From Actinoplanes sp. NBRC 103695 (GTDB lineage: Bacteria; Actinomycetota; Actinomycetes; Mycobacteriales; Micromonosporaceae): a DNA stretch of 64,000 bases. How positions within the stretch are numbered: position 1 is the first letter of the stretch; the number at the start of each line of letters is the position of its first letter. The notes under the pieces are model-generated. The model did not search any database and was not told where the DNA came from. It worked only from the letters and a program-made list of their open reading frames with translations. The DNA is taken from contig NZ_BSTL01000008.1 of the NCBI RefSeq assembly GCF_030269485.1, positions 161,729 to 225,728 of the forward strand, in the 5' to 3' direction. Positions 34,032-42,721 of the stretch are shown in pieces. Both the position numbers and the translations under genes were made by a program.

Positions 34032-34937
34032 ATGTCTTTCACCCTCTACGCGGACACCCGGCTCCGCCTCGCCCGGGACAGCCTCGCCGGGCTCAGCGTC
34101 GGCGACGCGCTCGGCGCGCAGTACTTCGTGCCCGGCAACACCACCGGTGACCTGCTCGACGCGCGCACCCCGCCGCCGCCGTGGCCCTGGACCGACGACA
34201 CCGAGCAGGCGTGCTGCCTGGTCGCCCGGCTCGGCGACGGGGACTTCGACCGCGACGGGTTCGCCGCGCTGCTGGCCGAGAAACACGACCCCTACCGCGG
34301 GTACGGGCCCGGCGCCGTCGTGATGCTCCGGCAGATCCGTGAGGGCGTGCCGTGGCCGATCGCCGCCGCGGCCGCCTTCGACGGGCAGGGCTCCTCCGGG
34401 AACGGCGCCGCGATGCGAGCGGCGCCGCTGGGCGCGTGGCACGCCGACTCGCTGGCGCACGCGGCCGTGCAGGGCGCCCGGGCCGCCGAGGTCACCCACG
34501 CCCACCCGGACGGCATCGCCGGTGGCGTGGCGGTCACCGTCGCGGCCGCGGTGGCGACGGCGGCCCGCCTGGACGGCCGGCGTCCCGACCTGCTGGGCGC
34601 GGTCCTGGCGCACACGCCGCCCGGGCACGTCCACGACGGACTGGTCCGGGCCCGTTCGCTCGACGGGGTGCAGCGGGCCGCCTACGAGCTCGGCTCCGGC
34701 GCTCGCGCCATGGCGGCGGACACCGTTCCGTTCGCGCTCTGGGCGGCGGCCCGCTACCTGGACGACTACCCGGCGGCCGTGGCGGCGTGCGTCTCCGCCG
34801 GCGGCGACGTGGACACCACCGCGGCCATCGCGGGCGGGGTCGTGGCGGCGTACACCGGGGTCGAGGGCATCCCACCCGGCTGGCTCGCCGCCCGCGAGCC
34901 CTTGCCCGCCTGGATGGACAGCCACTCCACCCAGTAG
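34032..34937 (+). CDS. ADP-ribosylglycohydrolase family protein
   Basis: This 301-residue protein has the di-magnesium site motifs WTDDTEQ and GGDVDTTAAIAGG and the opening LAGLSVGDALGAQY of the ARH/DraG family, which removes ADP-ribose from proteins or nucleic acids. The last 172 bases overlap the antisense end of the convergent GH81 gene. It follows the DUF4184 gene closely, so the two are likely co-transcribed. Confidence 0.9.
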   Translation: MSFTLYADTRLRLARDSLAGLSVGDALGAQYFVPGNTTGDLLDARTPPPPWPWTDDTEQACCLVARLGDGDFDRDGFAALLAEKHDPYRGYGPGAVVMLRQIREGVPWPIAAAAAFDGQGSSGNGAAMRAAPLGAWHADSLAHAAVQGARAAEVTHAHPDGIAGGVAVTVAAAVATAARLDGRRPDLLGAVLAHTPPGHVHDGLVRARSLDGVQRAAYELGSGARAMAADTVPFALWAAARYLDDYPAAVAACVSAGGDVDTTAAIAGGVVAAYTGVEGIPPGWLAAREPLPAWMDSHSTQ

Positions 34938-36883
34938 CGGACCATCGCGCGGCTGGTGCTCGGCTCCCGGGTCACTCCCGCGTCGAGGCGCCGGCGGGCG
35001 GCCGCCGGGTCGGACAGGGCCAGGTCAGCGGCGAACAGATCACCCCAGACCACCGGCTTGTCGCCGACCGTCCTCAGCCGGTCGGCCGACGGTCCGCGGT
35101 AGACCGCGCCGACGGTCAGCGGCAGCAGCTGGATGCCGAGGACGGACTCCGGCTTCGGGTCGAACCACGTCGCGAAGTCCACCTTGGCGTCCCACACGAT
35201 GCCGGCGACGCTGTGCGCGTATCCCGGTTCGCGGGTCAGCCCGGTGCCCAGCCAGTACATCCGGGCCGTGGCGGCTTCCAGGGCGTAGTGCGTGATGCCG
35301 TACGCGGTCATCCCGGTGTTGCCCCGGACCTCGCCCCAGCGGACCACCGCCTCCCACGCCGCGACCGCCTCGCCGGAGGACTCCTGGTTGTTGCCGTCGG
35401 CGAAGGGCGCGAAGCCGGAGGCGGCCGAGCTGCCCAGGTAGGCGTTGAAGGCCCGGAACGGCGGCAACCCGCTGGCCGGCCCGATGGCCAGGGAACCGGC
35501 GTAGTCGCGGACGATCAGGTCGACCACGTCGCCGTAGTCGCTCGCGAACCCGGGGTCGGCCGCCGCCAGCACCGCCGCGGCGCGGACCAGGTAGCCGTAC
35601 TGGAAGTGATGGTCGTTGTAGTCCTGGGCGCCGAACTCGGCCGGCACCGCGATCAGGCCGCCCCACGTCTTGTCGTAGCCGAAGTACCGTCCGTCGGCCG
35701 GTCCGGAATAGGTCAGCCAGTCGACCAGTTGCGGCCGCAGCCGGGCCAGCGCCGTCGTGTGCTGGGCGTTCGCGCCCGCGGCGGCGGCGACCTCGGCGAT
35801 GGTGGACAGCCGGCCGAGCTCCTTGAGCCCGAAGTAGCTGCCGCCCGCGCCGGGTGGGTCGGCCAGGTCCCGGTCCAGGTCGGCGAGCACGGCACGCTGG
35901 GCGGCCGGGCTCAGAGCGACTTCCGGTACGGCCGTGAGCAGGTCCGGCATCGGCGCCTCGACGGTGATCGCGGAGGCCGTCGTCAACGACATCGTCCCGC
36001 GGGAGTCGGGGTACGAGCCGGCCGGCGCGGCCTTTCCCGCCTGCTGATGCGGGAGGAGGGCCCAGACGCCGGGCTTGTCCCGCGTCAATGTCTGGGTGAC
36101 CTTCCCGTCCCGGTACGCCATTGTGGCCGTGGTCCGGACGACCGGGTCGCCGGTGCTGGCCTTCTCCCAGCTCGCCCGGTCGGACCCGGCGGGCACCCGG
36201 GCGACGGCGAGCTGCTCGCCGTCGCCGGCGACCGTCGTTCCGCCGACCTTCAGTCCGGCGCCGAGGACATCCCAGCGCCCGCCCGCGATGTCGAGCCGGG
36301 CCCGGGTCGCCGAGCCGCCGACGTCGCGGAAGGCGCCGGTCAGGCTCGGCTTCGCGCCCTGGAAGCGCAGCCACAGCACCGGGCTGCCCTGCACCACGGT
36401 GACGTCGACCCGCCCGCCGCCGGCCAGTTCCACGCGCAGGACGACGTGGAAGGCTCCGTAGCCGGCGACGCTGACGGCTCCGGTCGCGCTGCCCACGGTG
36501 AGGGCGGGCTGGAACGCCGTGATGATGGCGTTCGCCGAGCCGGTGACCGGCCCGCCGCTGATCTGCAGGCCGGCCGCGTCGGCCTTGACGGCCAGCGGGT
36601 GCGCCCAGATCGGCTGGGTGCGCGGCCCGGTCAGCGCCGAGCTCCACCACTGGTTGGTCGGCAGCGCCTGGCCCTTCAGGTCGCCCGCTTGCGCGGGCAC
36701 CTTGGTCGGCGTGGAGGCGGCCGGGAGGGTTCCGGCGATGCTTCCCTTGCCGGTCACCGCGGGCAGGGCGATGGGTGTCTTCGCGGCGTCCTCCATGCGC
36801 GGGCCCGGTGCCGCCTCCTTGGTGGGCGAGGTGCATGCCGTCACTGTCAAGATCGCGATCAACGCCGCTGCGCGGAGCCTCAT
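34766..36883 (-). CDS. GH81 endo-beta-1,3-glucanase lipoprotein
   Basis: This 705-residue protein has a lipoprotein signal (LIAILTVTACTS, Cys17) and a GH81 domain. The hallmark motifs are DYNDHHFQYGY (421-431) and GNNQESSGEA (498-506), holding the catalytic Asp and Glu residues of this family. GH81 enzymes cut beta-1,3-glucan by inversion. The domain appears to end near residue 660; the 45-residue tail is low-complexity and lies antisense to the ADP-ribosylglycohydrolase gene. The start overlaps the HlyD-like stop (ATGA), so it is the third gene of the synthase operon. Confidence 0.88.
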   Translation of the reverse strand: MRLRAAALIAILTVTACTSPTKEAAPGPRMEDAAKTPIALPAVTGKGSIAGTLPAASTPTKVPAQAGDLKGQALPTNQWWSSALTGPRTQPIWAHPLAVKADAAGLQISGGPVTGSANAIITAFQPALTVGSATGAVSVAGYGAFHVVLRVELAGGGRVDVTVVQGSPVLWLRFQGAKPSLTGAFRDVGGSATRARLDIAGGRWDVLGAGLKVGGTTVAGDGEQLAVARVPAGSDRASWEKASTGDPVVRTTATMAYRDGKVTQTLTRDKPGVWALLPHQQAGKAAPAGSYPDSRGTMSLTTASAITVEAPMPDLLTAVPEVALSPAAQRAVLADLDRDLADPPGAGGSYFGLKELGRLSTIAEVAAAAGANAQHTTALARLRPQLVDWLTYSGPADGRYFGYDKTWGGLIAVPAEFGAQDYNDHHFQYGYLVRAAAVLAAADPGFASDYGDVVDLIVRDYAGSLAIGPASGLPPFRAFNAYLGSSAASGFAPFADGNNQESSGEAVAAWEAVVRWGEVRGNTGMTAYGITHYALEAATARMYWLGTGLTREPGYAHSVAGIVWDAKVDFATWFDPKPESVLGIQLLPLTVGAVYRGPSADRLRTVGDKPVVWGDLFAADLALSDPAAARRRLDAGVTREPSTSRAMVRYWVEWLSIQAGKGSRAASQPGGMPSTPVYAATTPPAMAAVVSTSPPAETHAATAAG

Positions 36884-37632
36884 GCGCTGTTCACCGCGGG
36901 CGTACGGCCGACGGCCGTATTGGTGTCGACGACCACGTCGAACCGCAGGCCCGGCACCAAGGTCCGGACGGCCGCGGGATCGGGCTCGAGCACGACCGTG
37001 AGCAGGTCCGGCGCAGCGGTCGCCCCTCCGGCGTCCACCTTGGGCTCGACCTGCTGCAGCGTCGTGGCGATCCGGCCGGGCAGACCCGGGCCGGTCACGT
37101 AGGCGGTCATCCCGAGCCGCAGCTTGCGGAGCGTCTCGAGCGGCACGTCGACCTGGAACGCCAGGTCGGCCGGGTCGTACAGGGTGACGATCGGCTCGCC
37201 GGCGCGGGCGATCTGCCCGGCCGCGACGTTGATCTCGGTGACGACGCCGGCGGCGGGCGCGTGCAGCTCCTGCACCCGCGGCGCGCCACCGTCCGCGGTC
37301 AGGGTGACGGTGGCCAGCAGCGCACCGGCGGTCACGCTCTTGCGCTCGGTGGTCAGCACCCGGTCGACGACGGCGGCGTCGGGCGAGCCCACGGTGATCG
37401 GTTGCGCGGTGAGCACGGCCGTGCCGGCGTCCACCATGGTGCGATCGGCGAGGCGCTGCCGCACGATGTGGTTGCCGCCCGCCACGGCGGCGGTGACCAG
37501 GATCAGAACCACGGCGACGGTACGGGTGACCAGCAGCGCCCGGCGCAGCCGGTGCTTCGGAGGCTGGGCCCGCACGGCGGGGGTCTCGTCGGTCTCGTCG
37601 GTCTCGAGGGCAGGGGAGATCGTGGTGTTCAT
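36880..37632 (-). CDS. HlyD-like membrane-fusion/adaptor protein
   Basis: This 250-residue protein has a charged N-terminus, one membrane helix (about 35-52, VAVVLILVTAAVAGG), and an outer biotinyl-lipoyl-like and beta-barrel region (ELHAPAAGVVTEINVAAGQI). The helical hairpin of larger HlyD proteins is missing. It lies between the GT2 synthase and GH81 genes. It may couple polymer export across the membrane or bind the growing chain (inference). Confidence 0.82.
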   Translation of the reverse strand: MNTTISPALETDETDETPAVRAQPPKHRLRRALLVTRTVAVVLILVTAAVAGGNHIVRQRLADRTMVDAGTAVLTAQPITVGSPDAAVVDRVLTTERKSVTAGALLATVTLTADGGAPRVQELHAPAAGVVTEINVAAGQIARAGEPIVTLYDPADLAFQVDVPLETLRKLRLGMTAYVTGPGLPGRIATTLQQVEPKVDAGGATAAPDLLTVVLEPDPAAVRTLVPGLRFDVVVDTNTAVGRTPAVNSA

Positions 37633-37657
37633 GGGTTTTGCCTTTCTCGGCAGGGGG

Positions 37658-39247
37658 TCAGACCGCGGCAGCGACAGGCTGCGGCTGTGCGGGCAGGTTC
37701 TCCGGCGCTGGAGCGGATGGGGTCACGCTCTTCCGGATGCGGCCGCCGGTGATCGATTCGAGGATCATCCGGCCGAGGATCAGCACGATCATCGCGGCCC
37801 AGCCGACGGACAGCCAGGTCGGCGCCGGGTCGGCCATCACCAGCACACCGACCACGATGGCGGTGGCGTTGAGCGTCAGGATGGCGACCAGGGGCATGAC
37901 CGCCCAGAGCGACCGGCCGCTGTCGCCACCGGCGTTGGTGACCTTCCACTTCGACGGCCGGCCGATCAGCACGCCGCCGAGGGCTCGCAGGTGCACCGGC
38001 GCGGCGCCGATGCTGGCCACGATCGCGGACGGCTTGAACCCGCCGGACTGCAGCCAGGTGACCAGCAGCACGGCCGCCTGGAACGGCAGGTAGTGGGTGG
38101 CCCAGGTGAAGCCGTCGGCACGGATCGGGCTCAGCGCGAAGAGGAGATAGAGCGCCGGGAAGAGCATGAAGGTCAGCATCGCCAGCGACAGCAGGTAGTG
38201 GGTGCCGCAGAACAGGTACTGCAGACGCTGATCGAGGGTGAGGCCGGTGCCGCGTTTGAACAGCCGGCCCTTCAGCAGCACCTCGAAGCCGCCGCTGGCC
38301 CAGCGCAACTGCTGTTTGAGGTACGACGGGACGTCCTCCGGGGCCAGCCCGCGGGCCAGCACCTGGGGCACGTAGATCGATTTCCAGCCGCGCTTGTGCA
38401 GCTCGATCGACGTCCAGATGTCCTCGGAGTTGCTGCCCGTCCAGATGCCGCCGATGCTGTCCAGCGCCGCCCGCCGGAACATCACGTTGGTGCCGACGCA
38501 GAACGCGGCGTTGAAATGGTTCTTGCCGGGGCAGACCAGCTCGTAGAAGATCCGCTGCGCCTCGCCGGATCCGGTGGCGACCAGGTTGACGTTGTTCGTG
38601 TACGACTGCGGTGACTGCACGAACGCCACGTCCGGGTCCTGGAAGTGCGGCAGGATGCTGATCAGGAAACCGGGCTCGGGCACGTGGTCGGCGTCGAGGA
38701 TGACGACGTACTCGCCGCCGGTGCGGGCCAGCCCGGCGTTCACGTTGCCCGCCTTGGCGTGCGCGCCGCCGGGGCGCCGCAGGTAACCGATGCCCACCTC
38801 CTCCGCGATCGCGCGCAGCTCGTCGCTGTCGCCGTCGTCGAGCAGGAACGTGCGGTGGGCCAGCTCCATGTCGCGGGCGGCGAGCATGGTGCGCCGGACC
38901 AGGGCCGGCTCCTCGCCGTACGCGGTGATCAGCACGTCGATGGACGGGACGTCCGCGCCGGCCCGGAGCCGGTTGCGCCAGACCGTGGCGTCCACGGCCT
39001 CGGGGCGGTCGTCGTGGGCCAGGATGGTCCACCACGTGCCGATCAGGTGCAGGGCGGTGAGTCCCTCGGCGACCAGCATGCTGATCCAGAGCCAGCCGGG
39101 ACCGCGGTATGCCGGGTCGAGCAGGAACAGCTGGTAGAACACGGTTGCCACGAGCGCCGCGATGATTCCGACGCGTGTCGAGCGTTGCAGCGGCCGCCAT
39201 GCCAGGCGGGCGCCTGCCCGAGCCGGTGGTGCGGACGGTGCCGTCAT
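37658..39247 (-). CDS. processive family 2 glycosyltransferase (cellulose/curdlan synthase-like)
   Basis: This 529-residue membrane enzyme has two N-terminal helices, a GT-A domain with Asp104, DDGDSDE (137-143), DAD (185-187), SED (274-276) and the processive motif QQLRW (312-316), then about four to five C-terminal helices. This is the BcsA/CrdS-type synthase layout. There is no PilZ domain, so no direct c-di-GMP control is visible. The sugar is unknown; the GH81 partner suggests beta-1,3-glucan. Confidence 0.88.
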   Translation of the reverse strand: MTAPSAPPARAGARLAWRPLQRSTRVGIIAALVATVFYQLFLLDPAYRGPGWLWISMLVAEGLTALHLIGTWWTILAHDDRPEAVDATVWRNRLRAGADVPSIDVLITAYGEEPALVRRTMLAARDMELAHRTFLLDDGDSDELRAIAEEVGIGYLRRPGGAHAKAGNVNAGLARTGGEYVVILDADHVPEPGFLISILPHFQDPDVAFVQSPQSYTNNVNLVATGSGEAQRIFYELVCPGKNHFNAAFCVGTNVMFRRAALDSIGGIWTGSNSEDIWTSIELHKRGWKSIYVPQVLARGLAPEDVPSYLKQQLRWASGGFEVLLKGRLFKRGTGLTLDQRLQYLFCGTHYLLSLAMLTFMLFPALYLLFALSPIRADGFTWATHYLPFQAAVLLVTWLQSGGFKPSAIVASIGAAPVHLRALGGVLIGRPSKWKVTNAGGDSGRSLWAVMPLVAILTLNATAIVVGVLVMADPAPTWLSVGWAAMIVLILGRMILESITGGRIRKSVTPSAPAPENLPAQPQPVAAAV

Positions 39248-39634
39248 TAATGCTCCCGGAGAACTTGATATTCAGCGCCGTGAATTCGGTGCCGTCACCC
39301 AGAGAACAGGAAGTCGGGCCGATCTGCGAGTGCCTGCGGAACATTTCTTTCCGGTCACGGTCACGGGCCGGTAATGTGGCTTGCGAATAACAATTGATCA
39401 TGTCCTGACCTGCACCTGAAAGTGTCCTGATCAATTTCTCCAAGAATGTGACGTAGCCGATCAGTGAGCGACGTTACAGTCGTGATTGAGCTCCGAGGCG
39501 CGTTCTTTCAATGACTCCGAAATGACGGAGAAACCTGAAGTGATGTGTCGGCGGTAACACCCTTTCGAGATGGCGCCCGGCCCGACCGGTAGCATCGGAG
39601 CCGATTACGCGCTTCGCCCAGAAGGAGAAACACC
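39248..39634. promoter_or_regulatory. divergent promoter region between GT2 operon and thrS
   Basis: This 387-base gap holds the promoters of the exopolysaccharide operon (minus) and thrS (plus). It is AT-richer near 39370-39450. No T-box specifier structure or other riboswitch was recognised before thrS. GAAGGAGAAA precedes thrS. Confidence 0.5.
39392..39436. promoter_or_regulatory. inverted repeat AATTGATCA...TGATCAATT
   Basis: Perfect 9-base arms (39392-39400 and 39428-39436) are separated by 27 bases holding two direct TGTCCTGA copies. It lies about 150 bases upstream of the GT2 start and is a candidate operator for that operon. Confidence 0.45.
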
Positions 39635-41620
39635 GTGGCTGCACCACTCGTCGTTCCGGCCGGGACCACTGCGGGCGACGCGGTGACGACTGCGGGGCTG
39701 CAGGCGTTCGGGCCGAAGGCGGTCGTCGTGGTGCGCGACCCGGGCGGCCGGCTGCGCGACCTGGACTGGGCGCCGGAACTCGACACCGAGGTCACCCCGG
39801 TGGCGCTGGACGAGCCCGACGGTCTGAACGTGCTGCGCCACTCGGCCGCGCACGTGCTCGCGCAGGCCGTGCAGGACACCTTCCCGGAGGCGAAACTCGG
39901 CATCGGGCCGCCGATCGAGAACGGGTTCTACTACGACTTCGACGTGGCCAAGCCGTTCGTACCCGAAGATCTTGCGAAGCTCGAGAAGCGGATGCAGGAG
40001 ATCGTCAAGGCCGGGCAGAAATTCAAGCGCCGGGTGTACGGGTCGCTGGACGAGGCCAAGGTCGAGCTGGCGAACGAGCCCTACAAGCTGGAACTGGTCG
40101 ACATCAAAGGTGAGATCGGCTCAGCCGACCTTGAAGCCGAGGTGATGGAGGTCGGCGCGGGGGAGCTGACCGCCTACGACAACCTCGACGCCAAGGACGG
40201 CCACCGCATCTGGGGCGACCTGTGCCGCGGCCCGCACCTGCCGTCGACCCGGCTGATCCCGGCGTTCAAGCTGATGCGCAGCGCCGCAGCCTACTGGCGC
40301 GGCAGTGAGAAGAACCCGCAGCTCCAGCGGGTCTACGGCACCGCGTGGCCGACCCGCGACGCGCAGAAGGACTACCTGCGCATGCTGGAGGAGGCGGCCC
40401 GCCGCGACCACCGCAAGCTGGGCGCCGACCTCGACCTGTTCTCCTTCCCCGACGAGATCGGCTCCGGCCTCGCGGTGTTCCACCCCAAGGGCGGGATCAT
40501 CCGGCGGGAGATGGAGAACTACTCGCGCATCAAGCACGAGCAGGCCGGCTACTCGTTCGTCAACACCCCGCACATCACCAAGGCGGACCTGTTCGAGACG
40601 TCCGGCCACCTCGGCTGGTACGCGGACGGCATGTTCCCGCCCATGGAGATGGAAGGCGCGACCTACTACCTCAAGCCGATGAACTGCCCGTTCCACGACC
40701 TGATCTTCCGGTCGCGCGGGCGCTCCTACCGTGAGCTGCCGCTGCGGATGTTCGAGTTCGGCACGGTCTACCGCTACGAGAAGTCCGGCGTGGTGCACGG
40801 CCTCACCCGGGTGCGCGGCATGACGCAGGACGACGCGCACATCTTCTGCACCGAGGAGCAGATGGCGGACGAGCTGAAGTCGCTGCTCCAGTTCGTGCTG
40901 GACCTGCTCCGTGACTACGGCCTCGACGACTTCTACCTCGAGCTGTCCACGCGCAACCCGGCGAAGTCGGTCGGCACCGACGAGAACTGGGAGAAGGCCA
41001 CCGAGGCGCTGCGGTCCGCGGCGAGCGAGTCCGGGCTCGACCTGGTGCCCGACCCGGAGGGCGCGGCGTTCTACGGCCCGAAGATCAGCGTGCAGGCCAA
41101 GGACGCGATCGGCCGGACCTGGCAGATGTCGACCATCCAGGTGGACTTCAACCTGCCGGAGCGGTTCAACCTGGAGTACTCCGCGGCCAGCGGCGGCCGG
41201 GAGCGCCCGGTGATGATCCACCGTGCGCTGTTCGGGTCGATCGAGCGGTTCTTCGGCGTGCTGACCGAGCACTACGCGGGCGCGTTCCCGGCCTGGCTGG
41301 CGCCGGTGCAGGTGGTCGGCATCCCGATCCGCGACGACCACGACGCCTACCTGCAGTCCTTCGTGGACACACTGCGGCGCGAGGGCTTCCGGGCCGAGGT
41401 GGACCGCTCCGACGACCGGATGCAGAAGAAGATCCGCACCGCCCAGCAGCAGAAGGTCCCGTTCATGGTGATCGCCGGCGACGACGACGTGGCCGCCGGG
41501 ACGGTGTCGTTCCGCTACCGCGACGGGTCGCAGCGCAACGGGGTGCCGCTGGACGAGGCGGTCGCCCACGTCGCCGACGTCGTACGCAGCCGGGTGAACA
41601 CCGGTCCGTCGGCGTCATGA
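39635..41620 (+). CDS. thrS: threonine-tRNA ligase
   Basis: This 661-residue class II synthetase has a TGS-like N-terminal domain, an editing domain with [12 protein letters not shown] and [16 protein letters not shown], the catalytic core with [12 protein letters not shown] and [15 protein letters not shown] (motif 2), motif 3 near [15 protein letters not shown], and the C-terminal anticodon domain. Length is typical. GTG start. It overlaps the HIT gene by 4 bases. Confidence 0.97.
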   Translation: MAAPLVVPAGTTAGDAVTTAGLQAFGPKAVVVVRDPGGRLRDLDWAPELDTEVTPVALDEPDGLNVLRHSAAHVLAQAVQDTFPEAKLGIGPPIENGFYYDFDVAKPFVPEDLAKLEKRMQEIVKAGQKFKRRVYGSLDEAKVELANEPYKLELVDIKGEIGSADLEAEVMEVGAGELTAYDNLDAKDGHRIWGDLCRGPHLPSTRLIPAFKLMRSAAAYWRGSEKNPQLQRVYGTAWPTRDAQKDYLRMLEEAARRDHRKLGADLDLFSFPDEIGSGLAVFHPKGGIIRREMENYSRIKHEQAGYSFVNTPHITKADLFETSGHLGWYADGMFPPMEMEGATYYLKPMNCPFHDLIFRSRGRSYRELPLRMFEFGTVYRYEKSGVVHGLTRVRGMTQDDAHIFCTEEQMADELKSLLQFVLDLLRDYGLDDFYLELSTRNPAKSVGTDENWEKATEALRSAASESGLDLVPDPEGAAFYGPKISVQAKDAIGRTWQMSTIQVDFNLPERFNLEYSAASGGRERPVMIHRALFGSIERFFGVLTEHYAGAFPAWLAPVQVVGIPIRDDHDAYLQSFVDTLRREGFRAEVDRSDDRMQKKIRTAQQQKVPFMVIAGDDDVAAGTVSFRYRDGSQRNGVPLDEAVAHVADVVRSRVNTGPSAS

Positions 41621-42123
41621 GCGAGCCGGACGGCCTCGAGCGGCTGTGGACACCGCACCGGATGGCTTACGTCACCGGCTCGGATCAGCCGCCGGGTTGT
41701 CCGTTCTGCGACGCGCCGCAGCACTCCGACGAGGAGAAGCTGATCGTCGCGCGCGGCACATCGGTGTACGCGATCCTGAACCTGTATCCGTACAACCCCG
41801 GCCACCTGCTGATCTGCCCGTACCGGCACGTCGCCGACTACACCGAGCTCACCGACCAGGAGGTGGCCGAGGTGGCCGCCTTCACCCGCAAGGCGATGGT
41901 GACGATCCGCCGGGCGAGCAGCCCGCACGGCTTCAACCTGGGCATGAACCAGGGCTCGGTGGCCGGGGCGGGCATCGCCGCGCACCTGCACCAGCACGTG
42001 GTGCCTCGGTGGGGCGGCGACGCCAACTTCATGCCGGTGATCGGCCGCACCAAGACGATGCCGATGCTGCTCGCCGACACCCGCGACCTGCTGGCTAAGG
42101 CCTGGTCGTCGCCAGCGCCCTGA
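41617..42123 (+). CDS. HIT-family (AP4A phosphorylase-like) protein
   Basis: This 168-residue protein has the HIT motif [10 protein letters not shown] with a central His nucleophile and N-terminal Cys CPFCDAP that may bind zinc. It is the usual neighbour of thrS in Actinobacteria and likely hydrolyses dinucleoside polyphosphates such as AP4A. Its end overlaps the convergent TetR gene by 29 bases. Confidence 0.93.
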   Translation: MSEPDGLERLWTPHRMAYVTGSDQPPGCPFCDAPQHSDEEKLIVARGTSVYAILNLYPYNPGHLLICPYRHVADYTELTDQEVAEVAAFTRKAMVTIRRASSPHGFNLGMNQGSVAGAGIAAHLHQHVVPRWGGDANFMPVIGRTKTMPMLLADTRDLLAKAWSSPAP

Positions 42124-42667
42124 TCCCGGCGACCACCTGCTCGGCGGACGGGGCGTTCTCCGGGTCGGTCATGTGCTGGATGAGCACGCCGGACATCAGC
42201 GCCATCTGTACCGAGCCCAGCGTCTGCACGGTTTCCCCGTCGATGGACTCCTCGGGCCGACCGGTGATCAGCGCCGCCATGCCCGAGCGGCCCTGCCGGA
42301 TCCCGTCCGCCATCTGTTCCCGCAGCTCCGGCGCGTGCTCGGCCTGAACCATCGCCTCGACCGTGGCCATGAAGAGCTGCCGGTCCTGCCGGGCCGTGGT
42401 GATGATCCGGCGCCACAGCCGGACCAGCGGCTCGTCGTCCTTGTCGCTCTCGTCGTCGACCAGCGCGGCCGTGATCGTCTGACCCCAGTCGTCCACCGCG
42501 CTGAGCATGGCGGCGTTCATCAGGGCCTTGGTCGAGCCGTAGTGGTAGCCGATCGAACCCAGGTTGGTGCCCGACACGGCCACGATGTCGCGCGCGGTGG
42601 TTTGCGCGTAGCCCTTGTCGTACAGGCACCGGCGTGCGCCGGCCAGCAGGTCTTCACGGTGGCCCAT
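42095..42667 (-). CDS. TetR-family repressor
   Basis: This 190-residue protein has an N-terminal HTH (AQTTARDIVAVSGTNLGSIG followed by YHYGSTKALM) and a ligand-binding C-terminal domain. ATG at 42667 has AGGA upstream; ATG at 42676 is an alternative. A perfect inverted repeat lies between it and the divergent FAD monooxygenase, so it most likely represses both genes and responds to the monooxygenase substrate. Confidence 0.92.
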   Translation of the reverse strand: MGHREDLLAGARRCLYDKGYAQTTARDIVAVSGTNLGSIGYHYGSTKALMNAAMLSAVDDWGQTITAALVDDESDKDDEPLVRLWRRIITTARQDRQLFMATVEAMVQAEHAPELREQMADGIRQGRSGMAALITGRPEESIDGETVQTLGSVQMALMSGVLIQHMTDPENAPSAEQVVAGIRALATTRP

Positions 42668-42684
42668 GCCCGTCATCCTAAGTT

Positions 42685-42713
42685 CTATACAAACGTATAA
42701 GACGTTTGTATAG
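42685..42713. promoter_or_regulatory. TetR-type operator
   Basis: Perfect 12-base arms CTATACAAACGT and ACGTTTGTATAG are separated by 5 bases, between two divergent starts. It ends 9 bases from the monooxygenase ATG and would block both promoters. Binding by the neighbouring TetR protein is expected. Confidence 0.85.
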
Positions 42714-42721
42714 TAGCTCTC

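Noticed and set aside
39400-39634. T-box riboswitch before thrS
   Set aside because: No T-box consensus, specifier loop or antiterminator could be found.
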